From: a virus
Reading direction: 5' to 3' (one strand)
Virus record (IMG/VR): IMGVR_UViG_3300050821_009094
Coordinates: 1 to 64,000 of that record
DNA: 64,000 nucleotides
Made by a program: the position numbers and the translations under genes. This document shows positions 34,553 to 42,394 of the stretch, in pieces (position 1 is the stretch's first letter; each line of letters starts with the position of its first letter). The notes under the pieces are model-generated. The model worked only from the letters and a program-made list of their open reading frames with translations. It was not told the origin of the DNA and made no database searches.

Positions 34553-34935
34553 GCGGCCTTCGGTTGCTGCTGCGCCCCGGCGCCCGGTTGGCCCTGCATC
34601 TGCATTTGCTTGAGCGCCTGCATCTGCTGATTGTTCTGTCCCTGCTTCATCGCCGTGGCTTCGAGCTGGTTGCGGTTGGCAGCCGGCGTCATCGTGCCAG
34701 GCGGTACGAACTTGGCCAGTTTCTTGATCATGTCGAGAATGGCTTGTCCCGGTTCGGAACTGGCGCCGACCAGCGGGAGTGCATCGGTGAGACTCTGGAG
34801 AGCAACCCCCAGCTTCTGCAGTCCGGCAGCCTCATGGCCACGGTTCGGCGACGGCGACACGGCCGGCGTCGATCCGAAAGGTGCTTGTGGTTGCTGCGGT
34901 TGACCGGGAACAGAAGCGGGGGTGCCTTCAGGCAT
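34549..34935 (-). CDS. Pro/Gln-rich head assembly protein, 128 aa
   Basis: 128 residues. Pro/Gln-rich ends enclose a short helical core (LQKLGVALQSLTDALPLV, ILDMIKKLAKFVPPG), and the tail is Met/Gln-rich (MQALKQMQMQGQ). This type of protein is common between portal and scaffold genes. Likely a head assembly factor. Not assigned to a family. Confidence 0.6.
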   Translation of the reverse strand: MPEGTPASVPGQPQQPQAPFGSTPAVSPSPNRGHEAAGLQKLGVALQSLTDALPLVGASSEPGQAILDMIKKLAKFVPPGTMTPAANRNQLEATAMKQGQNNQQMQALKQMQMQGQPGAGAQQQPKAA

Positions 34936-34939
34936 GGGC

Positions 34940-34984
34940 TTACTTGCGGCCCTTGCGATGCTTGCGACGAGATCGGGTAAACAT
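34940..34984 (-). CDS. 14-residue basic mini-peptide (possible)
   Basis: ATG 34984 follows AAAGGGA at good spacing and encodes MFTRSRRKHRKGRK, nearly all Arg/Lys/His. It ends four bases before the 34935 start. Might be a DNA-binding mini-protein or merely a leader peptide setting translation of the next gene. Size makes it uncertain. Confidence 0.35.
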   Translation of the reverse strand: MFTRSRRKHRKGRK

Positions 34985-35098
34985 GTGCGTCCCTTTCAAG
35001 GTTGCATCAATCAGGCCCACCATAGGCACCGATGCGCCACCTTAAGGGCGACCCTCTTGCCAAAGCCATCGTTTGAAACTATCGTGCTTCATACGCTT

Positions 35099-35108
35099 TT
35101 ATCGATAA
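35099..35108. promoter_or_regulatory. 10-bp palindrome between divergent genes
   Basis: TTATCGATAA is a perfect palindrome in the gap between the leftward head genes and the rightward HTH gene at 35122. Its position 14 bases before the HTH start makes an autoregulatory operator possible. No clear promoter boxes are visible beside it. Confidence 0.3.
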
Positions 35109-35121
35109 TTCAAGGCGCCTC

Positions 35122-35328
35122 ATGGCCAATATGGATTCGAACGCATTCCTATCTGTCAAGGAAGCTGCGAGTTACCTGCGCATCCATGCCAACACTTTCT
35201 ATATTTGGATGCGCAAAAAGGATGGACCACCGGTCATAAAATTACGCCGGTCACGCGCCAGAATCCCGAAAGAAGAATTCTTGAAATGGGTGGACGGCCA
35301 ACGACTCAGGAGCAAAAAACGTGCATAG
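35122..35328 (+). CDS. MerR/excisionase-type HTH DNA-binding protein
   Basis: 68 residues: LSVKEAASYLRIHANTFYIWMRKK is the helix-turn-helix of the HTH_17/excisionase class, followed by the wing (PVIKLRRSRARIPKEEFLKWVDG). It is on the + strand inside the leftward head region. Without an integrase in view it is more likely a small transcription regulator than an excisionase. The following gene overlaps its end by eight bases. Confidence 0.75.
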   Translation: MANMDSNAFLSVKEAASYLRIHANTFYIWMRKKDGPPVIKLRRSRARIPKEEFLKWVDGQRLRSKKRA

Positions 35329-35659
35329 CATCACCGTCATCGTCGGCCCCGCCTCGCTCCGCTTCCTGTTCAGAACCAAAGAAAAAGCGGAAGTCTTCAA
35401 AAACTTCAAAACCGATCATCCAACGCAAGATCTCCATATCGATGATGATTTCGGTCAGCACGCCGAGTTCAAGGCGCTGTCAATCCACGGCATCCTCATC
35501 GAGGACATGGACCAGTCAAAGCTGGCAGCAGTCGAGTTGATGTTGCACAACACCAGAATTCAGAACACCGCCCAGCACCGCGCCCAGAGCGATCCGGGCA
35601 TTGCCAGAACTGGCCCAAGAGTGCTCAGCCCGATCCCTGGCGGCATGAACGGCAGCTAG
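35321..35659 (+). CDS. hypothetical partner of HTH gene, 112 aa
   Basis: 112 residues, soluble alpha/beta (ITVIVGPASLRFLFRTKEKAEVF, FGQHAEFKALSIHGILIED). The start overlaps the HTH gene, so the two form a mini-operon. Its stop shares the tetranucleotide CTAG with the portal gene's stop on the other strand. No known family. Confidence 0.65.
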   Translation: MHSITVIVGPASLRFLFRTKEKAEVFKNFKTDHPTQDLHIDDDFGQHAEFKALSIHGILIEDMDQSKLAAVELMLHNTRIQNTAQHRAQSDPGIARTGPRVLSPIPGGMNGS

Positions 35660-37413
35660 TGGTGGCCGTGGCCGCCCTTGCTTATTGACTTGATCGCCGC
35701 TTCAGGGTCGATCTTAAGAAGCTGCTCAAACATCTGCTTCTCCCCTTCTTGTTTCTTTCGGAACGCCTGAATCGCGGTTTCCTTGTTGGGAGCATCCGTG
35801 TTGTTGATGACGTATTCTCCATCGACAATGCCTCGTCCGTTAAGCGCGAGCACCAGTTGAGCATTCTCGTCGGCGAAGATCGGCGACGACGAGTGACTGT
35901 CAACGGTAACGCGCCAGTCATCCGGCAAATCTGAAAGCAAAAACTTCGTCTTCTCGATATCCTCGATCGGATTGTCGGCCTTAGTCCAATAGAACCGCTC
36001 GTCCTTCAGCTCCATCAGCGTCAAGGTGAGATCGGCAGCGGCAGCGCATTGCTGTTCGACCAGCAGCGAGCGGTCACGCAAGTCCGGGGATGCGGTTTTC
36101 ATCAGCGTATTGGCGTGTGAACCAGCCCGCACCCCCGGTTCCCCCTGGCCTTGCATGATTGGCGGGAAACCGAGGATAACGTTGACCGTTTCCATCAACC
36201 ATTTCACCATCGGCAGCAATTGTTCCGGGAATTTTGGTGTTAAATCGCTAATCGTCGAGCCTTGAGCCAGATTAGCATACCCGGCCATGCGCGCCTGGGC
36301 ATAAAGCTCATCGGTCATGCTATTTTCACCGATAAACCCGAGGAATTTGTCGATCTGCAAACCAACCAAACGCTTGGCATCGTCGCACCACGTTGCCAGA
36401 AGCTGCTGTGGCTCAATCACATCGACCAACTCCGAACGGCCCCAGATCCAATCGGTCGTTTCGTTGGGCTGAATGATGCGATAAGGCTGCAAACGGCTGT
36501 TCGCGCCAAGCGCATTCTGCTTTTTCATCATGATATCGCGCTTCTCGACGCGACTGAACAGCGGCGTGATGAGAACATCTGGCATGATCATCTGAATCGT
36601 GGTGTAATCATGCTCGTCCTGCACCCACAATTCATGGAACTCGACCACTTCAGCAGCAATAGTCGGACCCATCAGCGCATAATTAGGGTCGCTGTTGAGC
36701 TGAACAATGCCGCCGGGCACCGGGCTAACCATTCCCTGTACGCCGGTATTCAATTGCGAGGTTGAAAGCACTTGATGAAAGAAGCTGTTTGGTTCGGATC
36801 CGGCACTGCCAAGCGCCGCGTGTGATTTGATTCGATCAAACAGCTTCTCAGCGTTCGGAAATTTCCAAATCTTCTGCCATACTTCCGGCAAGGTAAGCGA
36901 AGTTGTCTCACAGATGATCGGCTGCTCGTCGAGAGCACGATCCTCGCGGTACACGCCCATGTTCCACGGCATCACCAGCCGATCTCTCAGCATCAGATGA
37001 TCGTCGGAATCCCGCTCGGTCCATTGCTTGAGGAAGGCAGCGCCGTATTTCAACGATTCGAACGCGCCGCGGCCAAACGTATTGCCGGTGCCATTGCGCT
37101 CCCAGTTCAAGGTGAGCTGCTTTGCCACCTCCTGGCCACGCTGGTAGGTCGTCGGCGCCTGTGGGTGGTCGAAGCTCATGGCGAACTTCAACTCGACCGG
37201 GCTGAAAAGGTGTGCCGCCGTCCGCTTCAAGGACGGATTCATCATGTTTACCAGCGCTTTGGTGCCGTCATACTTGCCGGTCTCGGCGATGGCGTTGAGG
37301 ATGCGGTAGTACGACTTGCGCATCCCGACACTGACACGACAAATCTCGATCCACTCATTGACTTGGGTGATGAGCTTTTCATGGTCGGAGGGAATACCGC
37401 CGGGCAGGATCAT
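35656..37413 (-). CDS. portal protein
   Basis: 585 residues. Size, the order TerL-portal-scaffold-capsid and the helical C-terminal tail support this call. Characteristic stretches include VKWLMETVNVILGFPPIMQGQGEPGV and FIGENSMTDELYAQARMAG, common in podovirus portals. It forms the dodecameric ring through which terminase pumps DNA and on which the adaptors dock. His-rich C-terminus (GGHGHH). Stop overlaps the convergent 35321 gene in CTAG. Confidence 0.8.
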   Translation of the reverse strand: MILPGGIPSDHEKLITQVNEWIEICRVSVGMRKSYYRILNAIAETGKYDGTKALVNMMNPSLKRTAAHLFSPVELKFAMSFDHPQAPTTYQRGQEVAKQLTLNWERNGTGNTFGRGAFESLKYGAAFLKQWTERDSDDHLMLRDRLVMPWNMGVYREDRALDEQPIICETTSLTLPEVWQKIWKFPNAEKLFDRIKSHAALGSAGSEPNSFFHQVLSTSQLNTGVQGMVSPVPGGIVQLNSDPNYALMGPTIAAEVVEFHELWVQDEHDYTTIQMIMPDVLITPLFSRVEKRDIMMKKQNALGANSRLQPYRIIQPNETTDWIWGRSELVDVIEPQQLLATWCDDAKRLVGLQIDKFLGFIGENSMTDELYAQARMAGYANLAQGSTISDLTPKFPEQLLPMVKWLMETVNVILGFPPIMQGQGEPGVRAGSHANTLMKTASPDLRDRSLLVEQQCAAAADLTLTLMELKDERFYWTKADNPIEDIEKTKFLLSDLPDDWRVTVDSHSSSPIFADENAQLVLALNGRGIVDGEYVINNTDAPNKETAIQAFRKKQEGEKQMFEQLLKIDPEAAIKSISKGGHGHH

Positions 37414-38024
37414 GCGCGAGACCTATACCCCGGCTGTTGCGTTTCCAACGCGGGCATGTCGCTCGTTGCCGAGCCATGACTTAGTTGTTCATGATGCTGG
37501 TGCAAAACTTTGCGCATCCGCGCGCCTGCACTTGGCTCAAGCCCGTTCACGAGCGGGCGGCCATTCAACTCGATGGCGCCCGTCATAATGTTTGGACCAA
37601 ACTGACTCGCATCTGCTCCAAAACCAACACTACCACCCCGCGACTTTATGTAATCCATTTGGCGAGTAACATCGTTAACCACCGGCATCGCCGCCACTTC
37701 CCCCGATCGAGTATTATCACGCAGGTTCGTCACCTTGAGATGTGACATTTCGGAAACGGGAACACCTGCCATCTCGGCAGCAAGTTGCGCGCGGATCTCC
37801 GACGACCTTTCAAGCTCGCGATAAACGCCGTCATTTGCCTTCATGACATGGCTGCGCAGGAATGGCGCGGCAATCACGATCTCGCCGTTCTCGTCCACCT
37901 CGGGATCGCGCTTCTTTGCCACATAGCCGCAACCCTTGAGCGGACAGCGCTCGGGCAAATCGATGGCAGGATCCCAAGGGAAAGGTTTGCGGCAGCCGGG
38001 ACAGCGGATCTGGAATCTAGCCAT
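37410..38024 (-). CDS. zinc-ribbon phage protein, 204 aa
   Basis: N-terminal four-Cys ribbon: Cys8, Cys11, Cys27, Cys32 (CPGC...CPLKGC). The rest is polar, with a helix around residues 70-95 and a low-complexity tail. It overlaps the portal start by four bases and lies between TerL and portal. Role in packaging or head assembly is a guess. Confidence 0.65.
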   Translation of the reverse strand: MARFQIRCPGCRKPFPWDPAIDLPERCPLKGCGYVAKKRDPEVDENGEIVIAAPFLRSHVMKANDGVYRELERSSEIRAQLAAEMAGVPVSEMSHLKVTNLRDNTRSGEVAAMPVVNDVTRQMDYIKSRGGSVGFGADASQFGPNIMTGAIELNGRPLVNGLEPSAGARMRKVLHQHHEQLSHGSATSDMPALETQQPGYRSRA

Positions 38025-38271
38025 CCTGCAAACTCAAATATTCCTGCTGCATTTCCATTTGTGTTACTGCAAGCTTGCCAATGGCATCAATATAGCCAAA
38101 CGACCCAACCCACTTGTTAAGCCAATGCTTATCAGGATCTGTAAATACCATGACAAGTCCGGTTAACCGCCCGGCTTCTGCTTCTACCAACGCATTGCGT
38201 AGCAATTCCACAACCTTATCCTGATCGGTCGGTTCTGCTTTACGCTTATCTGCCAAAGAGACAACGGTCAT
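38017..38271 (-). CDS. hypothetical protein between TerL and portal, 84 aa
   Basis: Start set at ATG 38271 (MTVVSLADKRKAEP...), in an ATGA overlap with the TerL stop; the longer frame to 38469 only shadows TerL. Helical (VVELLRNALVEAEAG) with a GLVMVFTDPDKHW segment. Similar short proteins are common in phages, but I assign no function. Confidence 0.65.
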   Translation of the reverse strand: MTVVSLADKRKAEPTDQDKVVELLRNALVEAEAGRLTGLVMVFTDPDKHWLNKWVGSFGYIDAIGKLAVTQMEMQQEYLSLQDG

Positions 38272-40184
38272 CGGTACCGCCAGTTTTGTCGTATCTGAAG
38301 TCGCCGCTGGTTCAACCGCTGCATCGTTTTTGCCTTGAAGAACTGGCCCAACTGGTTTTGCTGGAATAGATACACCTGATCGGTCAAGGTCAACCTCTGC
38401 CGCGCAGCTTCCGATTCTCTGGTCCGGTTGGTATTGATCAAGTTGCGCCTGACTTTTTCTTCCCAGCAATGAACTGCGAAGGCCATTGCCATCACGCGAT
38501 CGTCCTTCGAACCGGACGGAACGCCGATCAGATCCCCGTCGCCGGCATCCCGCGTAACCCTCGTCATCTCCTTGAGCAATTCGGCCGACCGAATGCGCAA
38601 TTTACCAACGGAAACCACGTTGCGCAACTGTTCCAGCATCTCGGCCTTGGTTCGCCGGTTGGTCAGAATGTGGTAATTCGACCCCTGTCCGATCGAGTCG
38701 GTGCGGTTGTAAATATAAGTCCGCACGTTGCGAAACACGTCCTGCAGGCCCTTCTCGCGCACTTCCTTGGACTGGTGGCCGTTCTCCAACTGGAATTTCA
38801 AGCTCTTGAGCGCGCTGAAGACCGCGCTGCCGGGGCCGTTGAGTTCGAGCGCATAGCGCACTTCGTTGCCGGCCGAGCCATACCAGCCGAGCAGGCTGGC
38901 GACGACCCAGGCCAGATGCTGCGCCGTGATCAATGGCCACGCATACTCAGCCACCTGGTCAAGACCATCAGCATAACACCGGCATACCTGGATTGCCGAG
39001 CGGGCGTTGGACTCGGACGTGCCAAAAGCCGGATCGACGCCGATGACATAGACACCATCGTTTGTTGCGGGTGGGGTCCACACCTTAAGCTCGACCATCT
39101 TGGCGTTGGGCGCCTTGAGAACCTGCGTATAAGCAAACTCGTCAAGCACGATGTACATATGCGTCTGAAAATCATCGCTGACATTTTGGTTGAACTGATC
39201 CGTCAGTTTTTCAGGAGCAAAGAAAACCGAGCCAGTTTGTTGAAAAGCTTCCTGTTCAGTCCAAGGTTGTTCCTGAATCCGGTTGGGGTTGCCCTCGAAC
39301 TTGGCTACAGCATCACCTTCCGGCTGGGCGGTAGGGTCCATCTTCCGCCGGATCCAGGCAAGCTGTTCTGGCGTAATGTCATGATCATATAGTTCCTTGA
39401 CCTGTTTGATCTTGCGCGCTTCTTCCTCGCTCGGCGGCGCCTCGCCATAGAGCTGGAAGTCGCGATGATTGCGCGGCACCTGCTGGCTTTCCTTCGACCA
39501 CCAGCCGAGGAAGATGCACTTGCAGTGATAAGGATCGTTGCGCGCGTCCTCCCACATCTGGTTCCACGAATTGAACCCGCGAGCGGTAGACTCGTAGATG
39601 TAAAGCCGATCAGGGTTGACATCGGACAGCGAGTTGCGGAACGATTCCAAACCCTCGTCATTGTCCCACGAACACAGCTCGCTGCAATGCGCCAGCGACA
39701 AGCCGACCGATCGGCCCAGCGTGCCACTGGTCTTAGTCCGCTTCACGCCGGCGGACATGAACAAGACCTTCGAGTCGCTACTGAGCGTCAGCCCGCCGCG
39801 GTTGTTCTGCTTGATCGAGGGAAATTTCAGGCTGTTGGGCAATTCCTCGATCATCACCTCGATCTCGGATCGCGCCTCGTTCTTGTTTTCGGCCGAATCG
39901 AAGACGATAGCACCTTTCAGCCCTGGATGGATGCCGATCAGGAAGATGCAAAGCGCGCGAATGATGGTCGAGATGCCGAGCTGGCGGGATTTCAGAATGT
40001 AAATGTCGTGAATATCGTCTTCGAGTGCGTCGAAGATCTCGGTGATTGCCCGGCGCTGGCCGTCATACAGGCTCTTACCCAGACAGATGCGGCCGGAATC
40101 CTTAGAATTGACGTAGCAGCAATTCAGGAAGGTGTAGAACGCCCGTTCAACGGTGTCGCGCTTGTGGGGTGACCAGCCTGCCAT
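38268..40184 (-). CDS. terL: terminase large subunit
   Basis: 638 residues. ATPase domain: Walker A-like KSRQLGIST (65-73), and the catalytic Glu in LAHCSEL (Glu169). Nuclease domain: GVDPAFG (Asp384) with NARSAIQVC and LELNGPGSAVF further on, then DDRVMAMAFA (late acidic residues). It binds the portal, cuts concatemers and pumps DNA. Gln/Arg-rich C-terminal tail probably docks on the portal. No classical small terminase is obvious next to it; the 40193 and 40643 genes are candidates by position only. Confidence 0.9.
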   Translation of the reverse strand: MAGWSPHKRDTVERAFYTFLNCCYVNSKDSGRICLGKSLYDGQRRAITEIFDALEDDIHDIYILKSRQLGISTIIRALCIFLIGIHPGLKGAIVFDSAENKNEARSEIEVMIEELPNSLKFPSIKQNNRGGLTLSSDSKVLFMSAGVKRTKTSGTLGRSVGLSLAHCSELCSWDNDEGLESFRNSLSDVNPDRLYIYESTARGFNSWNQMWEDARNDPYHCKCIFLGWWSKESQQVPRNHRDFQLYGEAPPSEEEARKIKQVKELYDHDITPEQLAWIRRKMDPTAQPEGDAVAKFEGNPNRIQEQPWTEQEAFQQTGSVFFAPEKLTDQFNQNVSDDFQTHMYIVLDEFAYTQVLKAPNAKMVELKVWTPPATNDGVYVIGVDPAFGTSESNARSAIQVCRCYADGLDQVAEYAWPLITAQHLAWVVASLLGWYGSAGNEVRYALELNGPGSAVFSALKSLKFQLENGHQSKEVREKGLQDVFRNVRTYIYNRTDSIGQGSNYHILTNRRTKAEMLEQLRNVVSVGKLRIRSAELLKEMTRVTRDAGDGDLIGVPSGSKDDRVMAMAFAVHCWEEKVRRNLINTNRTRESEAARQRLTLTDQVYLFQQNQLGQFFKAKTMQRLNQRRLQIRQNWRYR

Positions 40185-40192
40185 GCCACAGT

Positions 40193-40435
40193 CTAGCGTA
40201 CCCCGAACGTCCTGTTAACCTGCTTTTTCTGGTCATTCTCGTTGATCGCCATCTGGATCCGGGTCATAATCGTTGCCCAAAACTGACCTTCATCCTCGGC
40301 GGTATCGAGCATCAGCAACTCAACCGGTTTACCACCTCCAGGCGGAACAATCACACACGCGCCCCCGAACGGATCATTAATACTACGCTGGATGCGCTGA
40401 TCCATTGCGCGAAAAGCTTCTGAAGGGTCAGACAT
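40193..40435 (-). CDS. hypothetical protein upstream of TerL, 80 aa
   Basis: Start at ATG 40435 (MSDPSEAFRAMDQRI...), overlapping the KTSC stop by eight bases; the longer frame is a shadow. Short helical protein with a GGACVIVPPGGGKPVELLML centre and a helix at the end. Position just before TerL would suit a terminase small subunit, but there is no clear HTH. Confidence 0.6.
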   Translation of the reverse strand: MSDPSEAFRAMDQRIQRSINDPFGGACVIVPPGGGKPVELLMLDTAEDEGQFWATIMTRIQMAINENDQKKQVNRTFGVR

Positions 40436-40643
40436 AGCGGTGCGCGTAGACGGGTTTGATCTCGCTGTTGAGAAATTGGCCAACACTGGGTGCGTTCGCG
40501 CAACTATGTGCGACATCCTCCGGCACCCCCGAGTAGGCCGAGGTCTTACCACTTTTCCACGTCACCAGCAATTCCTCCCGGTCGGCGTCATAGGCGACTT
40601 CCGACACGTTGGAACTGAAGACGGATTGGGACCAAGTGACCAT
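40428..40643 (-). CDS. KTSC-domain protein, 71 aa
   Basis: The pattern SEVAYDADREELLVTWKSGKTSAYSGVPED...FLNSEIKPVY matches the KTSC domain (short C-terminal-domain family found in phages and beside lysyl-tRNA synthetase relatives). ATG 40643 follows as TGATG on the 40643 gene's stop. Biological role of the domain is not established; a protein-binding role is supposed. Confidence 0.75.
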   Translation of the reverse strand: MVTWSQSVFSSNVSEVAYDADREELLVTWKSGKTSAYSGVPEDVAHSCANAPSVGQFLNSEIKPVYAHRYV

Positions 40644-40996
40644 CACAGTTTCCCCATGTTGTCTCGCATGATGCCGTCAATAATGGGCAAAAGAATATCG
40701 TCTCGATCCTCGATCGATTCGTCGGCAAAGGCAAGCATGGGGATCTTCAAGATCGCCGGCTTCTTCGGATCGTAGAACACGTTGTCCGGCGGTACTTTCC
40801 ACAACAGGATGCGGCGACGATCCCTGTCATGATCACCCAGTGAGAAGAACTCGCCAGCACACTCGTCAGTGAAGCGCGTGCCAAATCGCCGGTCGATCTC
40901 CATTTGCCGAATTGGCTCGCGGATATGGGCGGTGCGATCCGGGTGATCATGAAACCACTGGCCATCTTCATCGAGTTTGCGCAAGGTGACAGTCAC
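40643..40996 (-). CDS. hypothetical protein, GTG start, 117 aa
   Basis: GTG 40996 (MTVTLRKLDEDGQWF...) makes a GTGA overlap with the methyltransferase stop and is preferred to ATG 41023. Charged protein, rich in Asp/Arg/His (HDHPDRTAH, GDHDRDRRR), possibly metal-binding. No family recognised. Confidence 0.65.
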   Translation of the reverse strand: MTVTLRKLDEDGQWFHDHPDRTAHIREPIRQMEIDRRFGTRFTDECAGEFFSLGDHDRDRRRILLWKVPPDNVFYDPKKPAILKIPMLAFADESIEDRDDILLPIIDGIMRDNMGKL

Positions 40997-41805
40997 GCGT
41001 AACTCAACACCGCTCGCGGCCACGCGTTACTGACAGCTTCCACCGTGGAGAACAGCACGTTCACCGTGCCGTTGGATTCCTCGGCCTCAAAGATCGTCGT
41101 CTTGTCCGGCACCAGACACGGCAACTGGCCGTCACGAAACAAGATGAACGCCGAGTAACCCCACTCGCGCATGAACCTGCGCAGCGATTCTTGGCTCGAT
41201 CCCAACGCCTTGAGCGCTGGCTGGTTCAACTCGCAGATGATGTAAGGAACGTGATCAGCCAGATGCTTGCTGGCACCGCGCAAGGCGTGTTCCTCGGCAC
41301 CCTCAATGTCGAGTTTGATCAGGCGCGGCGTGGTGTACCAAGTGTTGAGCGTGATGCCCTCCATCTCCTTCTTACCCATCATCGGCGCCTGACAGCCCAG
41401 CGAGTTCAAACCGCCGTGCTCGTGGTAGTGCAGAAACACATTCTCGTTGGACGACCAAAGCGGGCGATTGCAAATCTCGAAATTGGTCAGCTTGTTGAGC
41501 TTGAGATTATCACGCAACTTGAACAGATTGTTCTCGCCCGGCTCGACCGCAAGCACGATGCCATTGATATCGACGAGCTGCGCCATGACGTTCGTAAAAA
41601 ACCCGACGTTGGCACCACCGTCGATAGCGAAATCGCCGGGCCGCAACACGCGGGTCATCAGATGGACGATCTCCGGTTCGGGGCAACCGTAATTCCTGAT
41701 GCAGATCATCATGTCGCGATCAATTAGAGAATTGGGATCGTGCGTCATCTGAAACGCAAACTTGCGTTTGTTGATCGTGAAATTGATGTTAACGGTTTGG
41801 AGCAC
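40993..41805 (-). CDS. FkbM-family SAM methyltransferase
   Basis: 270 residues from GTG 41805 with GAGG six bases upstream; the longer frame to 41904 overlaps the 41807 gene. Motif I DGGANVGFFT, AVEPG at strand 2, KLDIEGAE in the FkbM region and VNVLFST at the end define the fold. FkbM enzymes methylate hydroxyls of sugars. Located between TerL-side genes and the sugar genes 42318-47678, which it probably serves by capping a glycan. Confidence 0.8.
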   Translation of the reverse strand: MLQTVNINFTINKRKFAFQMTHDPNSLIDRDMMICIRNYGCPEPEIVHLMTRVLRPGDFAIDGGANVGFFTNVMAQLVDINGIVLAVEPGENNLFKLRDNLKLNKLTNFEICNRPLWSSNENVFLHYHEHGGLNSLGCQAPMMGKKEMEGITLNTWYTTPRLIKLDIEGAEEHALRGASKHLADHVPYIICELNQPALKALGSSQESLRRFMREWGYSAFILFRDGQLPCLVPDKTTIFEAEESNGTVNVLFSTVEAVSNAWPRAVLSYA

Positions 41806-41806
41806 G

Positions 41807-41989
41807 CTAAACCTCAGTATGCAGGTGATTGTCAGCGATGCCCCAGATAAAGTTGACGGCCATCGCGTGATTGCATCCTGCGGAAGTATTGTCCTCGCAA
41901 ACATCTTTGATTTGCTGTAGCGCAGCTCGTAGCCGCTTGATTTCGGCCTCTAGCTCTCCACAAACGCGGGCCATGGGCATATCGGTCAT
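41807..41989 (-). CDS. small coiled-coil protein, 60 aa
   Basis: 60 residues: an N-terminal helix (CGELEAEIKRLRAALQQIKDV) with leucine-zipper spacing and a short Cys/His-containing end. Same type as the 43780 protein. Overlaps the 41986 gene by four bases. Function unknown; oligomerisation likely. Confidence 0.6.
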   Translation of the reverse strand: MTDMPMARVCGELEAEIKRLRAALQQIKDVCEDNTSAGCNHAMAVNFIWGIADNHLHTEV

Positions 41990-42225
41990 TTTTGCCTCCG
42001 CGCCTTGGCAACCGCTTTTGCGGTTCTGCGACGCTCAAATGTGCGGTCCAACAATTTCCAGGGTATATGCCAGGCGGGCCAAGCGAGTAAAAGTTCACCT
42101 TTTGCGTCGCGCGGCTGAAAGATGCAGCATAAGCCTCTCTTGTCCTCATAGTACCAAAAGTTCTCGCTCACATTCTGCGGCGAGAGAGAATAGCCATGCT
42201 TATCTAAGCGATCAGAGTGGCCCAT
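41986..42225 (-). CDS. hypothetical protein, 79 aa
   Basis: 79 residues, GGAGAATGAA upstream of ATG 42225. An aromatic-rich N-terminal part (ENFWYYEDKRGLCCIFQ) is followed by a basic C-terminus (ERRRTAKAVAKARRQK). Possibly a small binding protein. Not recognised. Confidence 0.6.
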   Translation of the reverse strand: MGHSDRLDKHGYSLSPQNVSENFWYYEDKRGLCCIFQPRDAKGELLLAWPAWHIPWKLLDRTFERRRTAKAVAKARRQK

Positions 42226-42226
42226 T

Positions 42227-42394
42227 TCATTCTCCCGACATTGCAGAAGTTAGCGCCTGTAATGCCTTCGTTGCTTCCCGCAGCAAGTCGCACAGCTCCA
42301 CCATGTCACAGTCGTACTCAGCGCCGTGCCACCGCTCGCGGTCCATGTCGTCCGACCATTTTCTGAGTTTGCTCACCAGGGTTTCCAAGCGCAT
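42227..42394 (-). CDS. small helical protein, 55 aa
   Basis: ATG 42394 (MRLETLVSKLRKWSDD...) with an AGGAGAGG ribosome site. It starts inside the end of the TPR-GT9 gene, giving a 77-base same-strand overlap. Helical throughout, Leu- and charge-rich. The long frame to 42652 is a shadow. Function unknown. Confidence 0.6.
   Translation of the reverse strand: MRLETLVSKLRKWSDDMDRERWHGAEYDCDMVELCDLLREATKALQALTSAMSGE

Noticed and set aside
35122-35328. Excisionase of an integration module
   Set aside because: The HTH class fits, but no integrase or attachment repeats are visible in the window, so a plain regulator is more likely.
38272-38469. Upstream part of the frame of the 38017 gene
   Set aside because: It lies inside the C-terminal coding region of TerL and has no ribosome site; ATG 38271 fits the ATGA overlap.
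38469-39392. 307-residue + strand ORF
   Set aside because: Antisense to TerL, whose motifs are on the other strand.
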